NCBI GenBank assembly: GCA_022511355.1
Contig: JAFLRS010000015.1
Location: 1 to 20,010 of the forward strand
Reading direction: 5' to 3'
DNA from: Alistipes sp.
GTDB taxonomy: Bacteria > Bacteroidota > Bacteroidia > Bacteroidales > Rikenellaceae
DNA: 20,010 nt
The position numbers were made by a program, and so were the translations under genes. Below the pieces are notes generated by a model, which was not told the origin of the DNA, did not search any database, and was given only the letters and a program-made list of their open reading frames with translations. Positions 1 through 7,548 of this stretch are shown here, in pieces; the first letter of the stretch is position 1, and each line of letters opens with the position of its first letter.

Positions 1-36
1 CCTCGCCGTTCAACAATCGAACACTCCCGAAGAATC

Positions 37-160
37 CGCCTTGCGGAGAGTTTTGCGTCGCTTTTGCGGTCAAAAGCGACATAAAAAAACAAAACCCTCG
101 GTTTGGCGTCGGTTCGCCTTGCGGAGAGTTTTGGTAGCACCTTTTGCGGCCAAAAGGTGC
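37..160 (+). repeat. Two-copy repeat unit: 19-base direct repeat plus hairpin
   Basis: The 19-base sequence CGCCTTGCGGAGAGTTTTG occurs at 37-55 and again at 115-133, 78 bases apart. Each copy is followed within a few bases by a perfect 10-bp hairpin with a four-base loop. The first is GTCGCTTTTG (57-66), loop CGGT, CAAAAGCGAC (71-80). The second is GCACCTTTTG (137-146), loop CGGC, CAAAAGGTGC (151-160). The two stems differ in sequence, but each stays perfectly paired. This looks like a repetitive extragenic palindrome unit in tandem. I see no gene in 1-240; the open frame at 41-265 is not convincing. Confidence 0.8.
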
Positions 161-208
161 GAAAAAAGAAAAAAGGTCGCAAAGGACAAAAGAAAAAATT
201 TTCGTTTT

Positions 209-237
209 TTTGTTTTTGAGAAAAATATATATCTTTG
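209..237 (+). promoter_or_regulatory. Bacteroidetes-type promoter for the FMN riboswitch transcript
   Basis: TATCTTTG at 230-237 matches the -7 consensus TAnnTTTG of the primary sigma factor in Bacteroidetes. A TTTG at 209-212 lies 17 bases upstream and can serve as the -33 element, slightly closer than the usual spacing. Transcription would begin near 244, just before the first paired bases of the riboswitch. That placement is a good independent argument that the promoter is real. Confidence 0.7.
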
Positions 238-246
238 CAGCGAAAT

Positions 247-369
247 ACTCTTCGGGGCAGGGTGAAATTCCCTACCGGTGGTGACAGTCCACGACTCGGA
301 AGCCTACGTGCCAACGACTGAATCGGTGAAATTCCGATACCGACGGTTAAAGTCCGGATGGAAGAAGAA
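247..369 (+). promoter_or_regulatory. FMN riboswitch (RFN element), aptamer domain
   Basis: The sequence follows the RFN consensus almost base for base. The block at 254-272 is GGGGCAGGGTGAAATTCCC, followed by ACCGGTGGT and AGTCCACGA. A second GGTGAAATTCC arm lies at 325-335, then ACCGACGGTTAAAGTCCGGATG and a closing GAAGAAG that pairs with CTTC at the 5' end. This RNA is known to bind flavin mononucleotide and to shut down downstream expression when FMN is plentiful. A terminator follows at 475-503, so control is probably by premature transcription termination. The next gene is a TonB-dependent receptor rather than a rib gene, which is the unusual point here. Confidence 0.97.
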
Positions 370-396
370 TTGATGACCTTGCACTCTGCAATGAGC

Positions 397-465
397 GTCG
401 GCATTCGGAACGCATTATCGATGCGACCGTCCGACCATACAGCCGATTGCTTTGAGAAGGTCGCA
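397..465 (+). promoter_or_regulatory. Possible switching stems of the riboswitch expression platform
   Basis: Between aptamer and terminator the RNA can form two structures that exclude each other. One is a nested hairpin: GTCGG (397-401) with CCGAC (431-435), enclosing CGCAT (411-415) with ATGCG (421-425). The other pairs TGCGACC (422-428) with GGTCGCA (459-465). The segment around 422-428 is common to both. The pairings are read directly from the sequence; that they act in switching is an inference. Confidence 0.4.
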
Positions 466-474
466 AAAAATCTC

Positions 475-503
475 TGCCGCGAAGTCTGTTTCGCGGCATT
501 TTT
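475..503 (+). terminator. Intrinsic terminator of the FMN riboswitch
   Basis: A perfect 9-bp GC-rich stem, TGCCGCGAA (475-483) and TTCGCGGCA (490-498), has a six-base loop and is followed directly by five T (499-503). It lies about 105 bases after the aptamer and about 180 bases before the receptor gene. This is the expected position for an attenuator that lets RNA polymerase through only when FMN is low. Confidence 0.9.
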
Positions 504-556
504 AATTACGCAATTATATACTTTAATGCACTACGTTTAACATCACCGCCATGATA

Positions 557-581
557 CCCCTCCCTTTCCCAAAGGGAGGGG
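557..581. repeat. Perfect 11-bp inverted repeat in the receptor leader
   Basis: CCCCTCCCTTT (557-567) and AAAGGGAGGGG (571-581) are separated by three C. The right side continues as a purine-rich run (AGAGGGGAGGG). There is no T-run after it, so it is not a normal intrinsic terminator. The rest of 504-684 is AT-rich, with no gene and no clear second promoter that I can see. This fits the receptor being transcribed through the riboswitch. Confidence 0.75.
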
Positions 582-684
582 AGAGGGGAGGGAATGTAAA
601 TATGAGAAAAAAGATATTTCGTAAAACTCTCCGTAAACTTGGTACATTAAAATTGATAATTGCTTTTAATTGTATCTAATTATT

Positions 685-3600
685 ATGAAAAGATTTTTTG
701 CACTTCTGTTGTTGTCGGCTGCAATATTCGCACCTTCACTCCTGCCGGCGCAAATCACAACCTCGTCGATGAGCGGCACCGTCACCGACAACGAACGCAA
801 TCCGCTGGCCGGCGCCGCCATAATAGCCACACACACTCCTTCGGGCAGCCGATACGGAGTGGCCGCCGACAGCAACGGACGCTTTACCATTCAGGGTATG
901 CGCACCGGCGGACCCTACACCGTCGAAATTTCATACATCGGATTCCGGACTCTCGAAATCCGCAACGTGATGCTCGACCTCGGAACTCCGCTCGAACTGC
1001 GGCCCGTACTCGAAGCCGACAACGCTCTCGAAGCCGTTACGGTGTCGGTATCCTCGGACCGCATATTCGACAATGCCAAAACGGGTGCGGCCACTAATTT
1101 CTCGGCCGAAGATATCGCACGCATACCCACAGTAAGCCGCAATATCGACGACATAACCGCACTCTCGCCGCTGGCTTCGCCGGCCAAAACGGGCGGCATT
1201 TCGTTCGGCGGACAGAACAACCGTTACAATTCGTTCAACATCGACGGTCTGCCGGCCAACGATATGTACGGACTCACCTCGACAGGCACCAATGCGGGTC
1301 TCACTTCGGCCAATCCCGTACCGCTCGACGCTCTCGAACAGATTGCTGTGTCGGTGGCTCCGTTCGATGTGCGCCGCGGAGGATTTACGGGCGGAAGCAT
1401 CGATGCGGTAACCAAATCGGGAACCAATGACTTTGCCGGTTCGGCCTACTTCTACTACAACGACCGCAATTTTTACGGCACGACTCCGGGTCGCGGCGTC
1501 GCCAATCGCGAAAAGCTCTCCGAACAGTATACCCAGATAGCCGGAGCCACTTTAGGCGGAGCCGTCCTGCGCGACAAGCTCTTCTTCTTCGTGAACGGCG
1601 AATTTGCGCTCGAACGCTATCCTTCGTCGTATCATCCCGGGGCCGGCGGAGCGATAACCGCAGCCGAAGCCGACCGCATAGCCGCACGATACAAACAACT
1701 TACGGGTTATGACGGCGGAGGTTACGGTCCGCGCAACATCGACCGCACAGCCGGTTCGCTCATCGCGCGTTTAGACTGGAATATCGACAGCCGCAACACT
1801 CTTTCGGCGCGGTACAACTTCATCGACGGACGCAAGGACGAATACTCCAATTCGCCGACGGCATTCATGTTCGGGGGTACGGGCTACACTTCGGTGAGCA
1901 GCTCCCACACCGTCGGAGCGGAGCTTAACACCCGCATCGGCGACGCGATGCACAACGAACTGCGTGCCGGTTACTCGTTCGTCACCGACGGACGCGACAC
2001 CGAACGTCTGCTGCCTTTCGTTTCGATTGCGGGTCTCGGCGGCAGAAATGCCACGGCGAGCATCGGCACCGACCGCTATGCGGGAGCCAATTCCCTCGAC
2101 CAGCACACCCTCACCGTCACCGACAACTTCACCCTCTATGCGGGACGGCACACCCTCACATTCGGAATCCACAACGAATACTACCGTTCGCACGTGGTCT
2201 ATGTGGCCAATTCGCTCGGTTCGTACACCTACGCTTCGCTCGAGGATTTCGAGAACGACATGGCTTCGAAGTACGAATACAACTACACCGACACCTCCGT
2301 CACGGGTTCGGCCACGTGGGGTCCGACACTGAACGCTCTGCAGACGGGCATCTATGCGCAGGACAAATGGGACCCCTCGGAGCGATTCTCGCTCACATAC
2401 GGTCTGCGCGTGGATGTGCCTGTGATTTTCGACTCCCCCACCGTGAACGAAAAGTTCAACGGCAGCTCCATAGCCGCCGAACACGGTGCGGTTACGGGCC
2501 GCGTGCCGCATACGCAGGTGCTGTGGTCGCCGCGTGTCGGGTTCCGCTGGTATGCCGATTCTCAACATCGGACGCTGGTGCGCGGAGGTGCGGGACTCTT
2601 CACGGGCCGGGTGCCTTTCGTGTGGATTGTGAACAACTTTTCCAATACGGGAGTGGAGCAGAAGGGAGTGGTGCTGACCGGCGGCAACGGAGTGACGGCA
2701 CAGCCTTTCTCGCCGACGCCGCAGCTGCCCGACTACTCGACAATCAACCCTTCGGTGCAGGTTCTCGACGGCAAATTCCGCTATCCGCAGCTTTTCCGTG
2801 CCGACCTTGCGGTGGAACACACCTTCGGCAACGGCTGGAGGGTCGGTTTGGAGGCTCTTTACGGCAAGACGGTGAACAATGTCACGTTCCGCAATCTGAG
2901 TCTCTCCGACAGCGGCGAGCGATTCACGCCTGCGGGTGAAAACGCTCCTTCGGCGGTGCGCTACAAGGTGCATCCCGACTATGCGGCCGTCTACTACACG
3001 ACCAACACTTCGCGCGGATACTCCTATTCGGTAACGGCTTCGGTGGAGCGTTCGTTCGCGTTCGGACTCGAAGTGGGGGCTTACTACACATTCGGGCACG
3101 TATACTCCGTTTCGGATGCCACTTCGTCGGCGCAGGCTTCGAACTGGACCCGCACCTACGCCGTCGATGCCGACAAACCCGCTTTGAGCCGTTCGGTCTT
3201 CGACTCCCCGCACCGACTCCTCGCCCGCATCTCCTATTCGAAGCGTTATGCGCGCATATTCGGCACGACGGTTTCGCTCGTCTACCGTATGTCGTCGGGG
3301 CAGTCCTACTCGCTCTGTTTTGCCGATACGGGAACGGACATCAACGGCGACGGCACCTACGGCAATACGCTGATGTACATCCCCACCGAGGAGGATATGC
3401 AGAGCATGAAGTTCGCCGATGCCGATTCGCGTCGGGCGTGGAACGACTTTATCGAGGGCGACCGTTATCTGCGTTCGCACCGCGGCGGCTTCGCCGAACG
3501 CAACTCGATGCGCACGCCCCTCGAACACCGTCTGGATATGCACCTGGCACAGGATTTCTACTTCGGGGCGCACACTTCGCGCAAATTGCAGATTACGCTC

Positions 3601-3801
3601 GATGTGGTCAATATGGGGAATCTGATAGCGAGAGACTGGGGTGCGGTCTATACGGTCTCCAACTCGCGTCTTACGCCCGTGACGGTGACTCTCGACGACG
3701 ACGGAAAGACCCCCGTATACCGATTCGCGGCTGCCGAAGCGGCCAAAAACGACATTCTTTCACGCTGGCATATGCAGTTGGGCGTGAGGGTGGTATTCTG
3801 A
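685..3801 (+). CDS. Oar-like TonB-dependent outer-membrane receptor
   Basis: A protein of 1038 residues. I chose the ATG at 685 over the in-frame TTG at 670 because it gives a clean signal peptide, cut near LLPA/QITT (about residue 22). Residues about 28-115 form a carboxypeptidase-regulatory-like beta-sandwich (SGTVTDNERNPLAGA, then YTVEISYIGF). A plug domain follows (about 120-240, with FNIDGLPANDMYG and GGSIDAVTKSGTNDF). The rest is a large barrel ending in LGVRVVF, with the C-terminal phenylalanine typical of outer-membrane barrels. The layout matches Oar/Cna-type TonB-dependent receptors rather than SusC, and no SusD partner is present. Such receptors use TonB energy to import a ligand across the outer membrane. 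The ligand is unknown, but the FMN riboswitch upstream points to riboflavin, FMN or a flavin-linked compound. It ends 58 bases before the convergent dehydrogenase gene; no strong terminator is visible between them. Confidence 0.93.
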   Translation: MKRFFALLLLSAAIFAPSLLPAQITTSSMSGTVTDNERNPLAGAAIIATHTPSGSRYGVAADSNGRFTIQGMRTGGPYTVEISYIGFRTLEIRNVMLDLGTPLELRPVLEADNALEAVTVSVSSDRIFDNAKTGAATNFSAEDIARIPTVSRNIDDITALSPLASPAKTGGISFGGQNNRYNSFNIDGLPANDMYGLTSTGTNAGLTSANPVPLDALEQIAVSVAPFDVRRGGFTGGSIDAVTKSGTNDFAGSAYFYYNDRNFYGTTPGRGVANREKLSEQYTQIAGATLGGAVLRDKLFFFVNGEFALERYPSSYHPGAGGAITAAEADRIAARYKQLTGYDGGGYGPRNIDRTAGSLIARLDWNIDSRNTLSARYNFIDGRKDEYSNSPTAFMFGGTGYTSVSSSHTVGAELNTRIGDAMHNELRAGYSFVTDGRDTERLLPFVSIAGLGGRNATASIGTDRYAGANSLDQHTLTVTDNFTLYAGRHTLTFGIHNEYYRSHVVYVANSLGSYTYASLEDFENDMASKYEYNYTDTSVTGSATWGPTLNALQTGIYAQDKWDPSERFSLTYGLRVDVPVIFDSPTVNEKFNGSSIAAEHGAVTGRVPHTQVLWSPRVGFRWYADSQHRTLVRGGAGLFTGRVPFVWIVNNFSNTGVEQKGVVLTGGNGVTAQPFSPTPQLPDYSTINPSVQVLDGKFRYPQLFRADLAVEHTFGNGWRVGLEALYGKTVNNVTFRNLSLSDSGERFTPAGENAPSAVRYKVHPDYAAVYYTTNTSRGYSYSVTASVERSFAFGLEVGAYYTFGHVYSVSDATSSAQASNWTRTYAVDADKPALSRSVFDSPHRLLARISYSKRYARIFGTTVSLVYRMSSGQSYSLCFADTGTDINGDGTYGNTLMYIPTEEDMQSMKFADADSRRAWNDFIEGDRYLRSHRGGFAERNSMRTPLEHRLDMHLAQDFYFGAHTSRKLQITLDVVNMGNLIARDWGAVYTVSNSRLTPVTVTLDDDGKTPVYRFAAAEAAKNDILSRWHMQLGVRVVF

Positions 3802-3859
3802 CGGCCGCCGACAAAGAGTCTGCGCGACGGGAGAGAGAGAAGCGGTCCGTATCAGCCGC

Positions 3860-4678
3860 CTATTTGAACGGACTGTCGGGTTCGCGCGACATGACGAGGT
3901 AGAACATCCTGTCGAGGAATGCCGGTGCGAACTTCTTCACGAAGTGGGTGGCGCGTCCTTCGGCCTCCATCAGACACAGACGCTTGCGTCGCAGGATTCC
4001 GCGTTCGACGATGCGTGCGACCTCTTCGGGGGTCATCATCTTCTCCTCCTTGCGGGGAGTCGCTCCCTGCTGCGAGCCGTCGGCCGTGAGAGCCGCAAAA
4101 CGAACGTTCGAAGCCGTGAATCCGGGACAGGCCACCATCACGTGCAGACCCTTCTTGAGATTTTCGATGCGGACGGTCTCCAGAAATCCCGTCATGGCGA
4201 ACTTCGAAGCCGAATATCCCGTGCGGCCCGGCAATCCGTGCAGACCCGCCACCGACGAAATGCCCACCAACGAACCGTGCGACTTCTGCAGCCACGGCAA
4301 CGCATATTTGGTGCAGTTCACCGTGCCCCAGAAGTTCACATCCATAAGTCGGTGCAGAACCTTGAGGTCCACATCGTCGAACAGGGCACGCATCGAGATG
4401 CCGGCATTGCAAATCATGACGTCGATGCCTCCGAATGCCTCCACCGCAGTCTCTGTCAGACGGCGGCACTCATCCTCGCTCACCACGTCGGTCTGACACC
4501 ATACGGCACTGCCTCCGGCGGCCGTTATCGCCGAGGTTATCTCCTCGAGCTGACCGGCATTGCGGGCGGCAAGCACCACCTTCGCTCCCTCCGAAGCGTA
4601 TACCTCGGCCATCGCACGGCCTATGCCCGACGAAGCTCCCGTTATAACTACGACTTTGTCTTTAAGTGTTCTTTTCAT
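3860..4678 (-). CDS. Short-chain dehydrogenase/reductase (classical SDR)
   Basis: A protein of 272 residues with a Rossmann fold. The cofactor loop TGASSGIG is at residues 13-20 and NAG at 91-93. The catalytic tetrad can be read as N115, S142, Y155 and K159 (YSASK). It should oxidise or reduce an alcohol/carbonyl substrate with NAD(H) or NADP(H) in the cytoplasm. AARN after the second strand fits NADP preference, but weakly. The substrate cannot be told from sequence. It is the last gene of the leftward operon, 11 bases after the PhnP-like hydrolase. The tail (about 190-272) is longer than in minimal SDRs and rich in basic residues. Family assignment is secure; the specific reaction is not. 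Confidence 0.93.
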   Translation of the reverse strand: MKRTLKDKVVVITGASSGIGRAMAEVYASEGAKVVLAARNAGQLEEITSAITAAGGSAVWCQTDVVSEDECRRLTETAVEAFGGIDVMICNAGISMRALFDDVDLKVLHRLMDVNFWGTVNCTKYALPWLQKSHGSLVGISSVAGLHGLPGRTGYSASKFAMTGFLETVRIENLKKGLHVMVACPGFTASNVRFAALTADGSQQGATPRKEEKMMTPEEVARIVERGILRRKRLCLMEAEGRATHFVKKFAPAFLDRMFYLVMSREPDSPFK

Positions 4679-4689
4679 AATGTTATTCT

Positions 4690-5466
4690 TTATATTTCAA
4701 TTTCCAACGTATCATATGCGAACTGCACATTCCCGGGCAGCATGGCCGCACTTTCGGAATGCAGACCCGCTTCGTGCGACATATGGGTGAGAAAAGCCCT
4801 TTTCGGAGCCACTCTCGCGATTATTTCGAGCGCCTCGCCGATGCTGAAGTGAGAGTCGTGCGGACGCGGACGCAAGGCATTTATGACCAGCACATCTACA
4901 CCTTCGATTTTCGCCAGTTCCGAATCCTCTATCTCCTTGAAGTCGGTCATGTAGGCCAGAGCGCCGATGCGGTAGCCCGTCACCTCGAAGCGCGAATGCC
5001 GGCCGGCAAAGGGTATGATTTCGACCCCCTTGACCTCGAACGGACGCGAAACATCCACCGTATGCATCTCTATGACCGGCACTCCGCGATAGCGGTTCTC
5101 CTCGAAAGCGTAGTCGAAAAACTTCTGAACAGCCGGAACGGTATGGCCGGCGGCGTAGATGTGGACGGTGTGAATCTCGGGATAATCGACAAAATTGAAG
5201 GCCCGCACGTCGTCGATGCCTCCGATGTGGTCGATGTGGCAGTGCGTGAGCAGAATGGCATCGGTGCCGCGAACCCCCTGACGCATCATCTGCTGACGGA
5301 AGTCGGGACCCGCATCTATTATCAGACGCACGCCCCCGTCGGTCTCGACCATGGCCGAGGTGCGCAGACGCTTGTCGCGGGCATCGGCGGATTTGCAAAC
5401 CGCACAGCCGCAACCTATTACGGGAACACCCTGCGACGTTCCGGTCCCGAGAAAAGTCAGTTTCAT
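4690..5466 (-). CDS. PhnP-like metallo-beta-lactamase-fold hydrolase
   Basis: A protein of 258 residues. The metal-binding motif THCHIDH is at 74-80, preceded by the first-strand signature FLGTGTSQGVP. A cysteine cluster C19-x-C21-x2-C24 follows, like the structural zinc site of E. coli PhnP (phosphoribosyl cyclic phosphate phosphodiesterase). Later metal-site candidates are the Asp in YMTDFKE and the His residues in HDSHFS and LTHMSHEAG. It is probably a cytoplasmic phosphodiesterase acting on a small cyclic phosphate or nucleotide. There are no phn genes nearby, so a phosphonate role is not supported. Its ATG overlaps the stop of rdgB by four bases (ATGA), which implies translational coupling. 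The fold is sure; the substrate is open. Confidence 0.92.
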   Translation of the reverse strand: MKLTFLGTGTSQGVPVIGCGCAVCKSADARDKRLRTSAMVETDGGVRLIIDAGPDFRQQMMRQGVRGTDAILLTHCHIDHIGGIDDVRAFNFVDYPEIHTVHIYAAGHTVPAVQKFFDYAFEENRYRGVPVIEMHTVDVSRPFEVKGVEIIPFAGRHSRFEVTGYRIGALAYMTDFKEIEDSELAKIEGVDVLVINALRPRPHDSHFSIGEALEIIARVAPKRAFLTHMSHEAGLHSESAAMLPGNVQFAYDTLEIEI

Positions 5467-6038
5467 CCGCGGAGAAATTCAACCAGTTTGCGGACCGCAC
5501 GTCCGCGATGCGAAATTTCGTTCTTCTCTTCGGCCGACATCTCGGCGAAACTCTTCGAATAACCGTCGGGGATGAACAGCGGGTCGTAACCGAAACCCTC
5601 CGCTCCCGAAGGCTCCTCGGCGATGCGGCCCTCGACGCGGCCCTCGAAGAGATATTCGCGACCGTCGAGAATGAGCGAAATCACGGTGCGGAAACGCGCC
5701 CGACGGTCGGTGATGCCCTCCATATTCTTGAGCAGCAGACGGTTGTTTGCTTCGAAGTCGTGTCCGTCGGTGGCGTAGCGGGCCGAATGAACCCCCGGAG
5801 CGCCGTCCAGAGCATAGACCTCCAGTCCCGTATCGTCGGCAAAACAATTGCGTCCGGTGCGGTCGTAGATGAAGTGCGCCTTTTGCGAGGCATTGCCCTC
5901 GAGCGAGGGTTGCGTTTCGGGTATATCCTCGCAGATTCCGCATTCGCGCGGAGTGAGCAGTCGGAATCCCTCGCCCAGCACGGCCTGCACCTCCGAAAGT
6001 TTGTGTGCGTTGTTGGTCGCGAAAATAATCTCGGTCAT
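5463..6038 (-). CDS. rdgB: XTP/dITP pyrophosphatase (RdgB/HAM1 family)
   Basis: A protein of 191 residues, the usual family length. It hydrolyses dITP, ITP and XTP to the monophosphates, keeping deaminated purines out of DNA and RNA. The substrate and metal motifs are all present: FATNNAHK at 6-13, E48-GNA, FADDTGLEV with D68/D69, GFGYDP at 148-153, and SHRGRA at 176-181. It is cytoplasmic. It lies 6 bases downstream of the unknown lipoprotein gene and overlaps the hydrolase gene by four bases. The combination of RdgB and a PhnP-like hydrolase fits nucleotide clean-up. Confidence 0.97.
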   Translation of the reverse strand: MTEIIFATNNAHKLSEVQAVLGEGFRLLTPRECGICEDIPETQPSLEGNASQKAHFIYDRTGRNCFADDTGLEVYALDGAPGVHSARYATDGHDFEANNRLLLKNMEGITDRRARFRTVISLILDGREYLFEGRVEGRIAEEPSGAEGFGYDPLFIPDGYSKSFAEMSAEEKNEISHRGRAVRKLVEFLRG

Positions 6039-6044
6039 CGCAAT

Positions 6045-6869
6045 CTATTCGTAGAAGTAGTAGTTGTTGTAGAGATTGATGTTATAGTGCTGCGAATATC
6101 GGTTGTCGGGGCCGTCGCAGACCGTAAAGCCGTTGTTCTTGTCGAATTCGACTTCGGGGCGGCGCGCCGTGCCGTCCACGGTCAGGTCGAAACGTATTCG
6201 TCCCGAAGTGAAGCTGTGAGTGCCGTAGTCGTAGACGAGCGGCTCGAGAATGGTGAACAATATGGGGTCGTCACCGATGCCCGAACAGTACCACGGCTGC
6301 TCTGCAGTGCCATCGCCTTCGGCGGTTATGCGCAAGACCTTGGTATGGTTGCCGCCGTCGATGCTGTCGTACTCCGAGAGGGTGAGCGCAAGTTCGAAAG
6401 CCTGTTCGCCGCCGCAGGAGGGCACATACAGCAGATAACCTTCGTTTTCGCCGCTGCCGGTGCGGGTGAACGAAGGCAGATCGCTCTCGTCGTATATGCC
6501 GTCGGAGTAGTAGTACCGCCATTGGGTGTCGTCCTGGTCGAACATCTTGCCGCCGGTGAGGATTACCATCTCCTCGTAGGGGGTTATGATGTGCCATTCA
6601 TCGGTTTTCCGTTCGACGATGCGCGAGGAGTAGAACCATTTGTCGTGAATCTCTTCCCGAGCCTCGGCGTTCTGTTCCGAGAGCCATTCGTTGAAGTGCT
6701 GCAGCACGAAGAGCCGATTGTATTTCGACAGCACGTTGCGGGCGAAGTCGTTGGTGAGTTCATAACCCAGCATCGTGGGTTCGAAATCCTGTTCCTGAGC
6801 TATCTGACAGCCGCAGCCGAAGAATATCATAATTGCCGCGAGGGCTGTTTTGGAGAGTATGCGTTTCAT
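6045..6869 (-). CDS. Predicted lipoprotein of unknown family
   Basis: A protein of 274 residues starting at the ATG 6867-6869, which overlaps the stop of the upstream gene as ATGA. The frame stays open far upstream, but that part lies inside the barrel gene and is not coding. A lipoprotein signal peptide is visible: basic start MKRILSK, hydrophobic stretch, then IFFGCGC with the likely lipidated cysteine at 19 (C21 is the alternative). The mature part is acidic and rich in Tyr, Asp and Gly, with many alternating strands expected; it ends NLYNNYYFYE. I do not recognise the family. Coupling to a barrel-like protein suggests a lipoprotein/outer-membrane pair. Confidence 0.85.
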   Translation of the reverse strand: MKRILSKTALAAIMIFFGCGCQIAQEQDFEPTMLGYELTNDFARNVLSKYNRLFVLQHFNEWLSEQNAEAREEIHDKWFYSSRIVERKTDEWHIITPYEEMVILTGGKMFDQDDTQWRYYYSDGIYDESDLPSFTRTGSGENEGYLLYVPSCGGEQAFELALTLSEYDSIDGGNHTKVLRITAEGDGTAEQPWYCSGIGDDPILFTILEPLVYDYGTHSFTSGRIRFDLTVDGTARRPEVEFDKNNGFTVCDGPDNRYSQHYNINLYNNYYFYE

Positions 6870-7519
6870 TTCGAGGAGCATTTGTTGTTGAACTTGTAAC
6901 CTAAACCGAGGAGCAGACATCCTTGCGTTCCGATGCCGAGTTCGGCGAATCCGAAGAACGATTTGCCGACGGCGATGCCTGCGGGCACGAACTGACCCGA
7001 AACCGAAGCCATGGAGAGTCCGTTGTCGCGACGCTGCGTGTCGAAGAGGACGCCTATTCCGAGGGTCGAGTAGAGCCTTACCCAGCGGGTGTTGAGCCAT
7101 GTGAATCGGGCCACGGGCATGAGTGCATAGCAGTGACGGTTGTCGCGGAAGAGGCGGCTGTTGTCGTAGTTGCTGTATGCGACTGCATATTCGCCGTAGT
7201 AGGTGAAAGCCGCGCTTAAATCTATCCATTTTTTGATGCGGTAGCCGTAGGAGAGGGTCCATGCGCCGGCGGTCATCATTGCCGAGCGGCGATGGACGAA
7301 GCGGTCGCGCGAGAAGTAGTCGTGCAGATGTCCGTAGTCGGTGATAATGGGATATGCGCCGGCCGAGAGTCGGAATTCGTGCTGCGGTTCGAATGCGGGA
7401 CGGGTCAGGATGATGGCCGTTTCGCATCCCGTGACTTCGGGCTGTCGGGCGGCTGCCGTACCGATTCCCGCAGCGAGAAGCACGGCGGCCAGAACCGTTT
7501 TTTTCAATAAATTCTTCAT
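6866..7519 (-). CDS. Predicted outer-membrane beta-barrel protein, unknown function
   Basis: A protein of 217 residues with a standard signal peptide (MKNLLKKTVLAAVLLAAGIG, cut near TAAA/RQ, residue about 25). The mature part alternates short aromatic, amphipathic strands (ITDYGHLHDYF, WTLSYGYRIKKWIDLSAAFTYYGEY, VRLYSTLGIGVLF, FFGFAELGIGTQGCLLLGLGYKF). That pattern and length fit a small 8- to 10-strand outer-membrane barrel. The last strand is followed by a short tail NNKCSSK, so the usual terminal aromatic residue is not at the very end. It is translationally coupled to the lipoprotein gene and starts 29 bases after the HAD gene. No specific family recognised. Confidence 0.8.
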   Translation of the reverse strand: MKNLLKKTVLAAVLLAAGIGTAAARQPEVTGCETAIILTRPAFEPQHEFRLSAGAYPIITDYGHLHDYFSRDRFVHRRSAMMTAGAWTLSYGYRIKKWIDLSAAFTYYGEYAVAYSNYDNSRLFRDNRHCYALMPVARFTWLNTRWVRLYSTLGIGVLFDTQRRDNGLSMASVSGQFVPAGIAVGKSFFGFAELGIGTQGCLLLGLGYKFNNKCSSK

Positions 7520-7548
7520 ACTTATGCAGATTTATATGAGGTTTTCTT

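Noticed and set aside
41..265. A 74-codon frame at the left edge
   Set aside because: It spans the hairpin repeats, the promoter and the start of the riboswitch, and is Lys/Arg-rich low-complexity sequence.
358..540. A 60-codon frame just after the FMN aptamer
   Set aside because: It begins within the aptamer's closing stem and reads through the terminator hairpin. The sequence is explained by RNA structure.
1771..3573. A 600-codon open frame antisense to the TonB-dependent receptor gene
   Set aside because: It mirrors a clearly coding gene. Long antisense frames are expected here because the codons TTA, CTA and TCA, whose complements are stops, are rare in this GC-rich coding style. Its translation is Arg/Val/His-rich and has no recognisable domain.
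3802..3859. Possible terminator between the convergent receptor and dehydrogenase genes
   Set aside because: Only a weak GCGG/CCGC pairing (3842-3845 with 3856-3859) without a T-run is visible, so I do not call a terminator.
5508..6899. A 463-codon + strand frame opposite rdgB and the unknown lipoprotein gene
   Set aside because: It runs across two well-supported genes and the gap between them. The translation is repetitive Val/Glu/Phe-rich sequence typical of a shadow frame.
6870..7427. Upstream extension of the lipoprotein frame (186 codons inside the barrel gene)
   Set aside because: The extension is Arg/Pro/His-rich and overlaps the barrel gene in another frame. The ATG at 6867-6869 gives a proper lipoprotein signal and an ATGA junction.
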